Notes: generated from the sequence alone by a model not told the origin. Positions 8,209 to 16,918 are shown, numbered from the stretch's first letter. The stretch is DNA of 39,997 nt from an uncultured Desulfovibrio sp. (GCA_949291675.1 CASEWR010000193.1:1-39997), one strand, 5' to 3'. Numbers and translations: made by a program.

Positions 8209-8874
8209 ATGCAGACACCCACTTCCTTTTCTCCTGCCAGGGACACTGTTGCTCTCTGCCAGCAGACCTTCAGGGCTCTGCTGCAGGCCCTGGCCCGTCC
8301 CTGCCAGTGTCAGCGCCTGCCTCGCGAGCTGAGTCAGGCACAGCTGCCCCTGTCCTGGGAGGCAGCCGGCATTGTCCTGACGCTCTGTGACCAGTCCTGC
8401 ATCCTCTGGCTGAGCCAAAGTCTGGACACAGAGGCCGTGCGCAGCTGGCTGCGCTTTCACACTGGCTGCGTCTTTGCAGACACTGTCGCTGAGGCTGACT
8501 TTGCCCTGGCAGCTGCCCTTGACGAAGCCCCGGAGCTTGCTTCCCTGCCCCAGGGCAGCACCACCTACCCTGACAGGTCAGCCACCCTCATTGTGGCTGG
8601 CATGCCCCTGGCAGCTCCCTGCTGCCAGCCCGAAGAACAGGCTGCCTGCTGCGAAGCCGCTGTGCAGGCCACAGGCCCCGGCATCCGCGGCAGCATTGCT
8701 GTCCCCTTTGCGCTGACGCATTCCTTTCTTGCGCAGTGGCAGGCCAATCACGCCCGCTTCCCCCAGGGCGTGGATGTGCTCTTCTGCGGCAATGGCCTGG
8801 TTGCAGGCCTTCCCCGCAGCACAAGGCTGCAGCCTGCAGACAAAGCCTGCAGCACACTGGGCCTGGCCTCTTAA
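8209..8874 (+). CDS. phnH: C-P lyase core complex subunit PhnH
   Basis: A 221-residue PhnH, a PLP-transferase-fold-like subunit of the PhnGHIJ complex. Family hallmarks are QQTFRALLQALARP near the N-terminus, AAGIVLTLCDQ, the LRFHTGC stretch, and the C-terminal FPQGVDVLFCGNGLVAGLPRST, which matches the FPLGIDLIL...LLAIPRTT ending of E. coli PhnH. The start is uncertain: ATG at 8209 and GTG at 8170 are both in frame and neither has a good ribosome binding site. I prefer the ATG, which leaves a 110-bp gap after phnG. The length is slightly above the usual 190-200 residues, mainly from a cysteine/alanine-rich segment near residue 145. Confidence 0.88.
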   Translation: MQTPTSFSPARDTVALCQQTFRALLQALARPCQCQRLPRELSQAQLPLSWEAAGIVLTLCDQSCILWLSQSLDTEAVRSWLRFHTGCVFADTVAEADFALAAALDEAPELASLPQGSTTYPDRSATLIVAGMPLAAPCCQPEEQAACCEAAVQATGPGIRGSIAVPFALTHSFLAQWQANHARFPQGVDVLFCGNGLVAGLPRSTRLQPADKACSTLGLAS

Positions 8875-8900
8875 CCTCACTAAGGGCCTCATTGGGGGCC

Positions 8901-8955
8901 GTACAGACACACGGGACACGCAGGACAGGGTCTGTACAAGGCCCGTACAAGGCCT
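8901..8955 (+). repeat. inverted repeat and 11-bp direct repeat before phnI
   Basis: GTACAGAC (8901-8908) and GTCTGTAC (8930-8937) form a perfect 8-bp inverted repeat with a 21-nt loop. From 8934, GTACAAGGCCC is followed directly by GTACAAGGCCT. This lies in the 208-bp phnH-phnI spacer and shares the CGTACA word with the array before phnD. Confidence 0.6.
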
Positions 8956-9082
8956 GCTTAAGGCCTGCACCCTGCATGCCTGCACGTCAGGCAGACGTCC
9001 CGCAACAGCCTGAACGCCGGACGCACACAGCGTTTTTGCACGCACTGCACGTCCGGCCCTGGTTCAGGCATGGAGAAAAGAC

Positions 9083-10381
9083 ATGTATGTCGCTGTCAAA
9101 GGCGGCGAAAAGGCCATAGCTGCTGCCCATGCCCTGCTGCATGCCGAGCGCAGAGGCCCAGCCGCCATACCGGACCTGTCTCTGGAACAGATAGGTCATC
9201 AGCTCAAATTTGCCGTGGACAGAGTCATGGCTGAAGCAAGCCTCTACTGTCCCGAACTTGCCGCCCTGGCCATCAAGCAGGCTGCAGGGGATCTGCAGGA
9301 AGCAGTCTTTCTGCTGCGCGCCTACAGAACCACGCTGCCCCGCTTCAACCCCGGCCTTCCCGTGGACACAGATTACATGCGCCTGTCACGACGCATCTCT
9401 GCCACCTGGAAGGACCTGCCAGGCGGCCAGATCCTCGGTTCCACCTTTGACTACACCCACAGACTGCTGGACCGCTCGCTGGAACACGACGTGGCAGACA
9501 GCCTGACTGCTCACGAGGGCGCACACGAGGGCACACAGGCGGCCGCTTCTGCCGCAGCCGGAGACTCTGCCGGGACCAGTGCCGGGGCATCTGCCTGCCA
9601 GCACATTCCCCATCCGCAGTGCATGCCCAGAGCTGCCCATGCCCTGGAGCAGGAAGGCCTGCTTGAGCGCGCCTGGAAAGACCTTAAGCAGGGCTCTGAG
9701 CAGGATGCCTTCGGCAAGCCTGTGACCCCTGACTGCCCGGACATCACCCGTGACCCCCTGGAGCTGCCCTGCGATGCGCCTGAGGATCGTCCCCTGCGCC
9801 TGCAGATGCTGGCCAGATCCGATGAGGGCTTTTTGCTGAGCATGGCCTACTCCACCCAGCGCGGCTTTGGTGCTGTGCATCCCTTCACCTCCGAGCTGCG
9901 CAGGGGCTTTGTGGAGTGCAGCCTCATCCCGGAAGAGCTGGACTTCCCCCTGGTCATTGGCGAGCTGGAAATGACCGAGTGCATCACCATCAGCAGGTAC
10001 ACAGGCACAGCCTGCGAGCCCTGCTTCACCCAGGGCTACGGCCTGGCCTTTGGCAACAATGAGCGCAAGGCCCTGTCCATGTCCATTGTGGACCGTGCCC
10101 TGCGGGCAAAGGAAATGGAAGAGGAAGAGACAGGCCCTGCCCAGAACCCGGAATTTGTGCTCATGCACGGCGACAGCGTGGATGCCTCGGGCTTTGTGCA
10201 GCACATCAAGCTGCCCCACTACGTGGACTTCCAGGCTGAGCTCTCCCTTATTCGCGACTTGCGCAGGGCAAAGCCCGCGACAGCAAGTGACGAGCAGGCA
10301 CAGGCACAGACTCAGGCCAGCGAGGCCGGCGAGGCCGATGCGCTGACAGAACAGGCAGCAGGCAGCAGGAGTGTGGCATGA
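9083..10381 (+). CDS. phnI: C-P lyase core complex subunit PhnI
   Basis: PhnI, the subunit that (with PhnG, H and L) transfers the phosphonate to the ribose of ATP with loss of adenine. Recognised from the N-terminus (MYVAVKGGEKAIAAAHALL), EAVFLLRAYRTTLPR near residue 75-88, GFGAVHPFTSELRRG near 261-275, and SGFVQHIKLPHYVDFQAEL near 369-387. The protein is 432 residues against about 354 in E. coli. The excess is an insert at about residues 138-192, with a doubled AHEG from a 12-bp repeat and an Ala/Gly/Ser tract, plus a Gln/Ala-rich tail from 397. GGAG at 9072-9075 precedes the ATG. The stop overlaps the phnJ start by ATGA, which indicates translational coupling. Confidence 0.93.
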   Translation: MYVAVKGGEKAIAAAHALLHAERRGPAAIPDLSLEQIGHQLKFAVDRVMAEASLYCPELAALAIKQAAGDLQEAVFLLRAYRTTLPRFNPGLPVDTDYMRLSRRISATWKDLPGGQILGSTFDYTHRLLDRSLEHDVADSLTAHEGAHEGTQAAASAAAGDSAGTSAGASACQHIPHPQCMPRAAHALEQEGLLERAWKDLKQGSEQDAFGKPVTPDCPDITRDPLELPCDAPEDRPLRLQMLARSDEGFLLSMAYSTQRGFGAVHPFTSELRRGFVECSLIPEELDFPLVIGELEMTECITISRYTGTACEPCFTQGYGLAFGNNERKALSMSIVDRALRAKEMEEEETGPAQNPEFVLMHGDSVDASGFVQHIKLPHYVDFQAELSLIRDLRRAKPATASDEQAQAQTQASEAGEADALTEQAAGSRSVA

Positions 10382-11430
10382 TTTTGCAGCAGGACACAGT
10401 CAGCAGGACCAGAAGCAACGCGCCTGTGTGCGCCAAAGGCACAGATCCGGCAAAAGTAACGGCAGCAGGCCGGACTGAAGGCCTGGCTGACAGTCAGGGC
10501 ACTGACGCACAGAGCCAGGGGGCGCAGGCCCTTGCAGGCTACAACTTTGCCTATCTTGATGAGAGCAGCAAGCGCATGATTCGCAGAGGGCTTTTGAAGG
10601 CAGTGGCCATTCCCGGCTACCAGGTGCCCTTTGCAGGCAGGGAAATGCCCATGCCCTGCGGCTGGGGCACAGGCGGCATCCAGGTGACTGCCAGCATCAT
10701 TGGCAGGGACGACGTGCTCAAGGTCATTGACCAGGGCTCGGACGACACCACCAATGCTGTCTCCATCCGCTCCTTCTTCAGGCGCACCACCAATGTGGCC
10801 ACCACAACCCACACCCGTGAGGCCAGCATCATTCAGACCAGGCACCGCATTCCCGAGGAGCCGTTGCGCGAGGACCAGATCCTGGTCTACCAGGTGCCCC
10901 TGCCGGAGCCCCTGCGCTGGCTTGAGCCCAGTGAGCAGGAAACACGCCTGCTCCATGCCCTGGAAGAGTACGGACTCATGAATGTGAAGATCTACGAGGA
11001 CATCATGCGCCACGGCACCATTGCCATGAGCTTTGACTACCCTGTGCGCGTGCAGGGGCGCTACATCACCTCGCCCTCACCCATTCCCCGATTTGACAAC
11101 CCCAAGATGCATCAGTGCCCTGCCCTGCAGCTCTTTGGTGCAGGCAGAGAAAAGCGCCTCTATGCCATTCCTCCCTATACGGATGTGAAGAGTCTGGACT
11201 TCGAGGACTATCCCTTCACCGTGCAGCACTGGGACGAGCCCTGCGCCATCTGCGGCTCGCGCACCAGCTACCTGGATGAAGTGGTGCTCGATGACCAGGG
11301 CACACGCATGTACGTCTGCTCGGACAGCGATGCCTGCCAGGCGGCCCTGGCTGCAAAACAGGCTGCAGATGCAGATACGGCAGACACAGAGAAGACAGAG
11401 AACACACAGACCAGAGAGGTGGTGGCATGA
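10378..11430 (+). CDS. phnJ: alpha-D-ribose 1-methylphosphonate 5-phosphate C-P lyase PhnJ
   Basis: The radical-SAM-type catalytic subunit that breaks the carbon-phosphorus bond, releasing the alkane and the ribose cyclic phosphate. The iron-sulfur cysteines form C-x2-C-x21-C-x5-C: Cys289, Cys292, Cys314 and Cys320, the same spacing as Cys241/244/266/272 of E. coli. The glycyl radical residue corresponds to Gly80 in AIPGYQVPF (E. coli Gly32). Highly conserved stretches such as YNFAYLDE, PMPCGWGTGGIQ and SPSPIPRFDNPKM are intact. The ATGA start overlapping phnI adds about 48 low-complexity N-terminal residues not present in E. coli; the tail after Cys320 is also extended. It overlaps phnK by four bases. 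Confidence 0.95.
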   Translation: MILQQDTVSRTRSNAPVCAKGTDPAKVTAAGRTEGLADSQGTDAQSQGAQALAGYNFAYLDESSKRMIRRGLLKAVAIPGYQVPFAGREMPMPCGWGTGGIQVTASIIGRDDVLKVIDQGSDDTTNAVSIRSFFRRTTNVATTTHTREASIIQTRHRIPEEPLREDQILVYQVPLPEPLRWLEPSEQETRLLHALEEYGLMNVKIYEDIMRHGTIAMSFDYPVRVQGRYITSPSPIPRFDNPKMHQCPALQLFGAGREKRLYAIPPYTDVKSLDFEDYPFTVQHWDEPCAICGSRTSYLDEVVLDDQGTRMYVCSDSDACQAALAAKQAADADTADTEKTENTQTREVVA

Positions 11431-12359
11431 ACGGGACAGGCACGGCAGCCATGAAGGAAACACAGCTCCCCCTGCTGAGAGCTCAGTCCCTGACCAGGCT
11501 CTACGGCGACCATGTGGGCTGCCAGGATATCTCCCTTGAGCTGTGGCCAGGCGAAGTGCTGGGCATTGTCGGGGAATCAGGGTCCGGCAAGTCCACCCTG
11601 CTCAATATGCTGGCAGGGCGTCTGACCCCCACCTCGGGCCAGGTGCTCTACAGAACACAAGGGGTGTGCGAGAACGGCAGCAGCTCCTGCCCTGCCGGCA
11701 GCGCGGGCAGTGAGGCGGATTTCCTGTCACAGGAATTCCACACAACGCACACCCAAACGCAGACAGATGCCCACACTGCCGACACACAAGGCTGCGAGAT
11801 AGACTTGCACAGCCTCAGTGAAGGCGAGCGCAGACGTCTTCTGCGCACAGAGCTCGGCTATGTGCACCAGAACCCGCGGGATGGTCTGCGCATGCGCGTC
11901 AGTGCAGGTGCCAATATCGGCGAGCGCCTCATGGCCAGGGGCGAGCGCCATTACGGCCGCCTCAGGGCCGCTGCCCTGGAATGGCTGGACAAGGTGGAGC
12001 TTCCCCAAAGCCGCCTTGACGATGCGCCTGCCAGCTACTCGGGTGGCATGCAGCAGCGTCTGCAGATTGCCCGCAACCTGGTCACAAGCCCCAGGCTGGT
12101 CTTCATGGACGAGCCCACCGGAGGCCTGGATGTCTCCGTGCAGGCCCGTCTGCTCGACCTCATCCGCAGGCTTGTGCGCGACATGGACCTGGCTGTCATT
12201 TTAGTCACCCATGACCTGGCGGTGGCCCGGCTGCTCTCGCACAGGCTCATGGTCATGTACCATGGCAGGGTTGTGGAAGAGGGGCTGACGGATCAGGTGC
12301 TGGATGATCCCCATCACGCCTACACGCAGCTTCTTGTCTCTTCCATACTCCAGGGCTGA
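11427..12359 (+). CDS. phnK: C-P lyase ABC-type ATPase PhnK
   Basis: An ABC ATPase that binds the C-P lyase core complex rather than a membrane permease. Walker A GESGSGKST is at residues 49-57, signature YSGGMQQR at 204-211, Walker B LVFMDEP at 224-230, D-loop GGLDVSVQ and H-loop VTHDLAV. The length is 310 residues against about 250 in E. coli. The excess is a low-complexity insert at about residues 76-124 (Ser/Gly then Thr/Gln/His), placed just before the IDLHSLSEGERRRLLR region. The start overlaps phnJ by ATGA; an in-frame Met at residue 9 is the alternative. phnL follows after 15 bp. Confidence 0.93.
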   Translation: MNGTGTAAMKETQLPLLRAQSLTRLYGDHVGCQDISLELWPGEVLGIVGESGSGKSTLLNMLAGRLTPTSGQVLYRTQGVCENGSSSCPAGSAGSEADFLSQEFHTTHTQTQTDAHTADTQGCEIDLHSLSEGERRRLLRTELGYVHQNPRDGLRMRVSAGANIGERLMARGERHYGRLRAAALEWLDKVELPQSRLDDAPASYSGGMQQRLQIARNLVTSPRLVFMDEPTGGLDVSVQARLLDLIRRLVRDMDLAVILVTHDLAVARLLSHRLMVMYHGRVVEEGLTDQVLDDPHHAYTQLLVSSILQG

Positions 12360-12374
12360 AAAAAGGAAAGTCTC

Positions 12375-13130
12375 ATGTCTCCTAGCACTCAGACCACTCA
12401 GACCACTCAGACTGTCATTGAAGTTCGGGATCTGTGCAAGTACTTCATTCTCCATCAGCAGGGCGGCATCCGCATTGATGCCCTTGATGCCATCAACTTC
12501 ACCGTGAAGGCCGGCGAGTGCGTGGCCCTCTACGGCCCGTCCGGTGCCGGCAAATCCACCCTGCTCAAGGCCCTCTACGGCAACTATCTGCCCACCTCGG
12601 GCAGCATCATTGTGCACTGCCCCAGAGGCCCTGTGGACATTGCAAAGGCTGACCCGCGCACAGTGAGCATGCTGCGCCGCACCTGCATCAGCTATGTGAG
12701 CCAGTTTCTGCGCGTCATTCCCAGGGTGAGCACCCTGGACCTTGTGGCTGAGCCCCTGCTCTATGCAGGCGTGCGTGCCAAAACTGCCTATGACCGTGCG
12801 GCAAAGCTGCTCAGCCGCCTGAACCTGCCCCCCAGACTGTGGAACCTTGCTCCTGCCACCTTCTCCGGCGGTGAGCAGCAGCGCGTCAACATTGCCAGGG
12901 GCTTTATCAGGCCCACGCCCATCCTGCTCCTGGACGAGCCCACAGCCTCCCTGGACGCCATGAACCGCAAGGTGGTGGTGGAACTCATTCAGGAAGCCTG
13001 CGCCAATAACTGCGCCGTGGTGGGCATCTTCCATGATGATGACACCAGAAACAAGGTGGCCACCAGCCTTGTGCACATTAACGAACACCACAGTAAGGAA
13101 CTTTGCGACGCAGAGCTCATGAGCGCGTAA
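12375..13130 (+). CDS. phnL: C-P lyase ABC-type ATPase PhnL
   Basis: The second ABC-type ATPase of the C-P lyase system, required with PhnG, H and I for formation of the ribosyl phosphonate. Walker A GPSGAGKST (about residues 55-63), signature FSGGEQQR, Walker B ILLLDEP and D-loop ASLDAMNR are intact; the H-loop reads IFHDDDTR, as is usual for PhnL. It is 251 residues long against about 226 in E. coli. The N-terminus has three copies of Thr-Gln-Thr encoded by a 9-bp repeat (12387-12413). AAAGGAAAG before the ATG is the ribosome binding site. A 12-bp repeat array starts immediately after the TAA. Confidence 0.94.
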   Translation: MSPSTQTTQTTQTVIEVRDLCKYFILHQQGGIRIDALDAINFTVKAGECVALYGPSGAGKSTLLKALYGNYLPTSGSIIVHCPRGPVDIAKADPRTVSMLRRTCISYVSQFLRVIPRVSTLDLVAEPLLYAGVRAKTAYDRAAKLLSRLNLPPRLWNLAPATFSGGEQQRVNIARGFIRPTPILLLDEPTASLDAMNRKVVVELIQEACANNCAVVGIFHDDDTRNKVATSLVHINEHHSKELCDAELMSA

Positions 13131-13202
13131 GCCCGCCTGCTGTCCCGCCTGATGACCCGTTTGACGGCCTGTCTGACGGCCCGCCTGACGGCCTGTCTGG
13201 CC
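13131..13202 (+). repeat. 12-bp tandem array, six units, right after phnL
   Basis: Units begin at 13131, 13143, 13155, 13167, 13179 and 13191, with consensus GCCCGCCTGACG. The array starts at the first base after the phnL stop. The remainder of the 191-bp spacer to phnM holds CAGCCTGACAGGCAGGC-type words. Open in the phnM frame but with no start evidence. Confidence 0.85.
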
Positions 13203-13321
13203 GTCTCCTGGCCTGGCAGCCATCGTGTCAGACTGCCAGCCTGACAGGCAGGCCCGGCCTGCCGGGGCCCGGGATTGTCCGCAAGCAAACGAGAAGCGTC
13301 CGCAACAAACTGAGAAAAGTT

Positions 13322-14470
13322 ATGAACGAGCGTGTTTTCACCAACTGCAGCATTGTCCTTGAGCACGAGGTTGTGAGCGGCCATGTGCTGGTCAGAGACG
13401 GCCACATCGCCGAGGTTGGCGAAGGCCCTGCCCCTGTGCTCAGCCACACACACGTGTGCGACTGCGAGGGCGACTACCTTGTGCCCGGCCTTGTGGAGCT
13501 GCACACAGACAATCTGGAAAAGCATCTCCTCCCCAGGCCGAAGGTGCTCTGGCCCCAGCCCAAATCCGCCTTCTATGCCCATGATGCGCAGATTATCGCC
13601 TCCGGTATCACCACAGTCTTTGATGCCCTGTCTGTGGGCGAGTACCACGACAAGGGCCGCATTGCCATGCTTGGCGAGGCTGTGCAGGCCCTGCATGCCT
13701 GCCGCGAGGACGGCAGGCTGCGCGCAGAGCATTTGCTGCATTTGCGCTGCGAAGTGGCAGACCCGAGGATGCAGGACCTCTTCTTCCCCATCAGCGATGA
13801 GCCGAGCCTGCACCTGGTTTCCCTCATGGACCACACCCCGGGTCAGCGTCAGTGGCGCAATACCGAGAGCTACAGGACGTATTACAGCCAGATTGCCACC
13901 TGGACCGATGAAGAGTTCAGCCGCATGGTGGACAAGCTGCAGGCCACCCGCGACGCCTGCGCTGATGACAATGCCGCAAGTGTCGTCTCCTTCTGCCATC
14001 AGCATCATCTGCCCATGGCAAGCCATGACGACACCCTGCTTGAGCATGTGAACGAGGCCCTTGCCAACGGCATCAGCATCTGCGAGTTCCCCACCACCGA
14101 GGAAGCTGCCAGATATGCTGCCGAAAGCGGCATGACTGTGCTCATGGGTGCGCCCAACATTGTGCGCGGGGGCTCCCATTCCGGCAATGTGGGTGCCGAA
14201 AGCATAGCTGCCAAAGGATATCTTGGCGTCCTCTCCTCGGACTATGTGCCTGTGAGCCTCATCGGCGCTGTCTTTACCTTAGCCCAGCACGGCACCATGA
14301 CATTGCCCGAGGCCATGCAGCTGGTGACAAGCCATCCTGCTGACGCCGTGGGTCTCACGGACAGGGGCCGCATTGCCGAAGGCCTGCGTGCTGACCTTGT
14401 GGTTGTGCATGTGGAGGACAACTTCCCCCTGGTGCGCTCTGTGTGGCGCGAGGGAAGGCAGGTGTTCTGA
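13322..14470 (+). CDS. phnM: alpha-D-ribose 1-methylphosphonate 5-triphosphate diphosphatase PhnM
   Basis: An amidohydrolase-fold enzyme of 382 residues that removes pyrophosphate from ribosyl phosphonate triphosphate to give the PhnJ substrate. Visible are the metal-site start VPGLVELHTDNLEKHL, the KSAFYAHDAQIIASGITTVFDAL segment, FCHQHHLPMASHDDT with further histidines, and the C-terminal HPADAVGLTDRGRIAEGLRADLV that closes most amidohydrolases. Length matches the family (E. coli 378). I take the ATG at 13322; the frame is open to 13103, but that part runs through the repeat array. Only a weak GAGAA precedes the start. The stop overlaps the phnN start as TGATG. Confidence 0.93.
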   Translation: MNERVFTNCSIVLEHEVVSGHVLVRDGHIAEVGEGPAPVLSHTHVCDCEGDYLVPGLVELHTDNLEKHLLPRPKVLWPQPKSAFYAHDAQIIASGITTVFDALSVGEYHDKGRIAMLGEAVQALHACREDGRLRAEHLLHLRCEVADPRMQDLFFPISDEPSLHLVSLMDHTPGQRQWRNTESYRTYYSQIATWTDEEFSRMVDKLQATRDACADDNAASVVSFCHQHHLPMASHDDTLLEHVNEALANGISICEFPTTEEAARYAAESGMTVLMGAPNIVRGGSHSGNVGAESIAAKGYLGVLSSDYVPVSLIGAVFTLAQHGTMTLPEAMQLVTSHPADAVGLTDRGRIAEGLRADLVVVHVEDNFPLVRSVWREGRQVF

Positions 14471-15135
14471 TGCAGGCTGACGACATGCATACTGCGCCCC
14501 TGCTCTATGTCATGGGTCCCTCCGGGGCTGGCAAGGACAGCCTTTTGCAGGCAGTCCGCCCCCTGCTGGCAGACCTGCCTGTGGCCTTTGTGCGTCGCTA
14601 CATCACCCGCCCTGCAGGCAGAGGTGAGTGGCACATTCCCGTGAGCACCGAACGCTTTGCCAGGCTTGCCGCAGAGGGCTCCCTTGCCCTGACCTGGCAC
14701 AGTCACGGTCTTGACTACGGCATTGCCGCCAGTGTGGATCTGGCTCTTGCCCATGGCATCACCATGGTGGTCAATGGCTCACGCGAGGCCCTGCCCCGGG
14801 CTGTGCGCCGCTTCCCCACCCTGCAGCCCCTGCTCATTGATGTGGATGCCAGCGTGCTGCGTGCCCGCCTCACTGCCCGTGGCCGCGAGCAGGGTGCAGA
14901 CCTCGAAGAGCGCCTGGCCCGTGCTGCTCTGCCCCTGCCCGAAGCCGAGGGCATGCGGCCCTGCCTGCATCTCGACAACTCCGGGGACCTTGCCACAGCC
15001 ACACAGGCACTGGCGGCCATGATCAGGCAGCTTGCCGCACGCCCCCGGACCATCAGGACAGACAGCCATACCCTCAAGGCGGACAGCCAGCCTGAACGGC
15101 TGCAGGGACGCCCCCTCACCTCGCAGGCAGTGTAG
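14470..15135 (+). CDS. phnN: ribose 1,5-bisphosphate phosphokinase PhnN
   Basis: A guanylate-kinase-like enzyme of 221 residues that phosphorylates ribose 1,5-bisphosphate to PRPP, feeding the C-P lyase product into nucleotide metabolism. The P-loop GPSGAGKDS is at residues 16-24, followed by RRYITRPAGRGEWH, the base- and ribose-binding LTWHSHGLDYGI stretch, and MVVNGSREALP. The ATG at 14470 shares one base with the phnM stop (TGATG), typical of coupled genes; an in-frame GTG at 14443 inside phnM is less likely. The last 35 residues are a charged extension. It is the last gene of the operon. Confidence 0.92.
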   Translation: MQADDMHTAPLLYVMGPSGAGKDSLLQAVRPLLADLPVAFVRRYITRPAGRGEWHIPVSTERFARLAAEGSLALTWHSHGLDYGIAASVDLALAHGITMVVNGSREALPRAVRRFPTLQPLLIDVDASVLRARLTARGREQGADLEERLARAALPLPEAEGMRPCLHLDNSGDLATATQALAAMIRQLAARPRTIRTDSHTLKADSQPERLQGRPLTSQAV

Positions 15136-15151
15136 CTGCACGACGGGAAAC

Positions 15152-15188
15152 GGCCTGCCCGGCCTGTCCGGCCTGTCCGGCCTGTTCC
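15152..15188 (+). repeat. 9-bp tandem array, four units
   Basis: GGCCTGCCC, GGCCTGTCC, GGCCTGTCC and GGCCTGTTCC follow each other directly, starting 17 bp after the phnN stop. Confidence 0.8.
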
Positions 15189-15325
15189 GGCTACCTGACC
15201 GGGCCTGCCGGCCATGCAGCCAGGGCTTCAGACAGGACGATATGCGAACACGGCCATGGTGTTGAGCGACATGGGTCACACAGTCATGGCCCCCACAGTC
15301 ATGGCCCCCACCGCCATGGTGTTCC

Positions 15326-15364
15326 AAAAAAAGGACACAGGGAGAAGACTCTCTGTGTTTTTTT
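15326..15364 (+). terminator. intrinsic terminator of the phn operon
   Basis: A7-GG, then ACACAGGGAGA (15335-15345), AGAC loop, TCTCTGTGT (15350-15358) and a run of T to 15364. The stem carries a 2-nt bulge. A-tract before and T-tract after make it usable from either side, but only the phn operon reads into it. Confidence 0.7.
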
Positions 15365-15518
15365 GTGTGCAAACGCACGGCAACGTTCCTGTGAAGGGAG
15401 AAGACAGCTGCATGCAGAAGGTGAAGCGTCCCTGCCAGGTGGCAACAGTGCCCATGCCCCCTGCAGCCACCCTGTGCGGCATCCCCCAACGCACGGAGAG
15501 TCAGGGCTTGATCAGGGC

Positions 15519-15547
15519 TTGACCTTCAGGAATGCAGCAGTCACAAT
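15519..15547 (+). promoter_or_regulatory. candidate promoter of rfbB
   Basis: TTGACC (15519-15524), 17-bp spacer, CACAAT (15542-15547). The -35 is good and the -10 moderate. It would give a leader of about 95 nt before the ATG at 15648. The -35 overlaps the second copy of an 11-bp direct repeat (15501-15522). Confidence 0.35.
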
Positions 15548-15647
15548 CGGCCACCCTCACGCCCATTCGTCCCTGCCCGGGACTGTACGGTGGCTGGGGC
15601 ATACCGAACTTGAAGGAGAGCGCCAGGGGTTCCTGGCCAGACATGCC

Positions 15648-16721
15648 ATGCCAAAAACTCTGCTCGTGACAGGTGGTGCCGGCTTCATTGGCTCCTGCTT
15701 TGTGCTGCAGGCACGCCAGCGCGGGGATCGCGTCATCACCCTGGATAAACTCACCTATGCCGGCAATCCTGACAATCTGGCTTCCCAGGCCCATGACCCG
15801 GACCATATCTTTGTGCAGGGCGACATCGGCAATGCCGAGCTTGTGCGCTGGCTGTTGCTGCGCTACGCGCCTGATGCCGTGCTCAACTTTGCTGCCGAAA
15901 GCCACGTGGACCGCTCCATCCTGGACCCCGAGGCCTTTGTGCGCACCAATGTGCTGGGCACCTCCACCCTGCTCAGAGTGGTGACAAACTGGTGGGCAGA
16001 TCTTCCGGAAAGCAGGAAGGCTTCCTTCCGCTTCCTGCATGTCTCCACAGACGAGGTCTTTGGTGCCCTGCAGCCAGGCGATCCTGCCTTTACGGAGACC
16101 ACGCCCTACAGCCCCAACAGCCCCTACTCGGCCTCCAAGGCCGGCAGTGACCATCTGGTGCGTGCCTTCCACGAGACCTATGGCCTGCCCATTCTCATCA
16201 CCAACTGCTCCAATAACTACGGGCCGCGCCAGTTCCCGGAAAAGCTCATTCCCCTCATGCTTCTCAATGCCCTGGAGGGTAAGCCCCTGCCTGTCTACGG
16301 CAGCGGCAGCAATATCCGCGACTGGCTGCATGTGGAAGACCACTGTGCTGCCATAGCCCTGGTGCTGGAAAAGGGCCGTGTGGGTGAGAGCTACAATATC
16401 GGCGGCCACTCCGAGCGCACCAACCTGGAAGTGGTGCGCACCATCTGCGCCTTTTTGCAGGAGGAAGTGCCCTCTTCCAGGCAGTATGCAGACCTCATCA
16501 GCTTTGTGACGGACAGACCCGGCCATGACTTCCGCTATGCCATTGACTGCAGCAAGATTGAGCGCGAGCTCGGCTGGAAGCCTGCCCACAGCTTTGCCAC
16601 AGGCCTGCAGGACACAGTGCGCTGGTACCTTGCCAACGGCCGGTGGGTGGAGAATGTGCGCTCTGGTGCCTACCGCGAGTGGCTGGACAGAAACTACAGC
16701 TCCCGCACAACAATGGGCTAG
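15648..16721 (+). CDS. rfbB: dTDP-glucose 4,6-dehydratase
   Basis: A 357-residue short-chain dehydrogenase/reductase superfamily enzyme that converts dTDP-glucose to dTDP-4-keto-6-deoxyglucose on the way to dTDP-L-rhamnose and other surface sugars. The NAD-binding GGAGFIG motif is at residues 9-15, FAAESHVDRSI at 81-91, catalytic Thr-Asp-Glu at 134-136 (STDEVFG), Tyr160 and Lys164 (YSASK), and NYGPRQFPEKLIPLM further on. These are all standard for RmlB/RfbB. The start at 15648 fits the conserved N-terminus; the frame is open upstream, and the nearest GGAG (15614) is too far away, so the start is slightly uncertain. The other rml genes are not adjacent. Confidence 0.94.
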   Translation: MPKTLLVTGGAGFIGSCFVLQARQRGDRVITLDKLTYAGNPDNLASQAHDPDHIFVQGDIGNAELVRWLLLRYAPDAVLNFAAESHVDRSILDPEAFVRTNVLGTSTLLRVVTNWWADLPESRKASFRFLHVSTDEVFGALQPGDPAFTETTPYSPNSPYSASKAGSDHLVRAFHETYGLPILITNCSNNYGPRQFPEKLIPLMLLNALEGKPLPVYGSGSNIRDWLHVEDHCAAIALVLEKGRVGESYNIGGHSERTNLEVVRTICAFLQEEVPSSRQYADLISFVTDRPGHDFRYAIDCSKIERELGWKPAHSFATGLQDTVRWYLANGRWVENVRSGAYREWLDRNYSSRTTMG

Positions 16722-16825
16722 GAAGACGCCAGGAAGCCACAAGGACCTGCACCCTTCGGCATGCCGCAGGGAAAAGACTAAAGCGCAGACTGATGCGCAG
16801 GTCCCGCACGTACATTTGACGCTGA

Positions 16826-16854
16826 GGCCGGTCCTCGTGTGTGCAGGACCGGCC
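16826..16854 (+). other. perfect 10-bp hairpin downstream of rfbB, no T-tract
   Basis: GGCCGGTCCT (16826-16835), 9-nt loop, AGGACCGGCC (16845-16854), then CTTCAGG. It is placed about 105 bp after the rfbB stop, where a terminator would be expected, but has no T-run. Confidence 0.55.
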
Positions 16855-16918
16855 CTTCAGGTCCTGACAGACCTCCCCTTGCCTGGAGACCTTGACTGGC
16901 CCGGGGTCGCGTCACAGG

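Larger units (their letters stand above)
15136..15647. other. 512-bp spacer between phnN and rfbB
   Basis: No credible gene. It holds a 9-bp GGCCTGTCC array (15152-15188), a doublet of CACAGTCATGGCCCCC at 16-bp period (15278-15309), the operon terminator (15326-15364), an 11-bp TCAGGGCTTGA doublet (15501-15522) and a candidate rfbB promoter at 15519. Confidence 0.6.
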
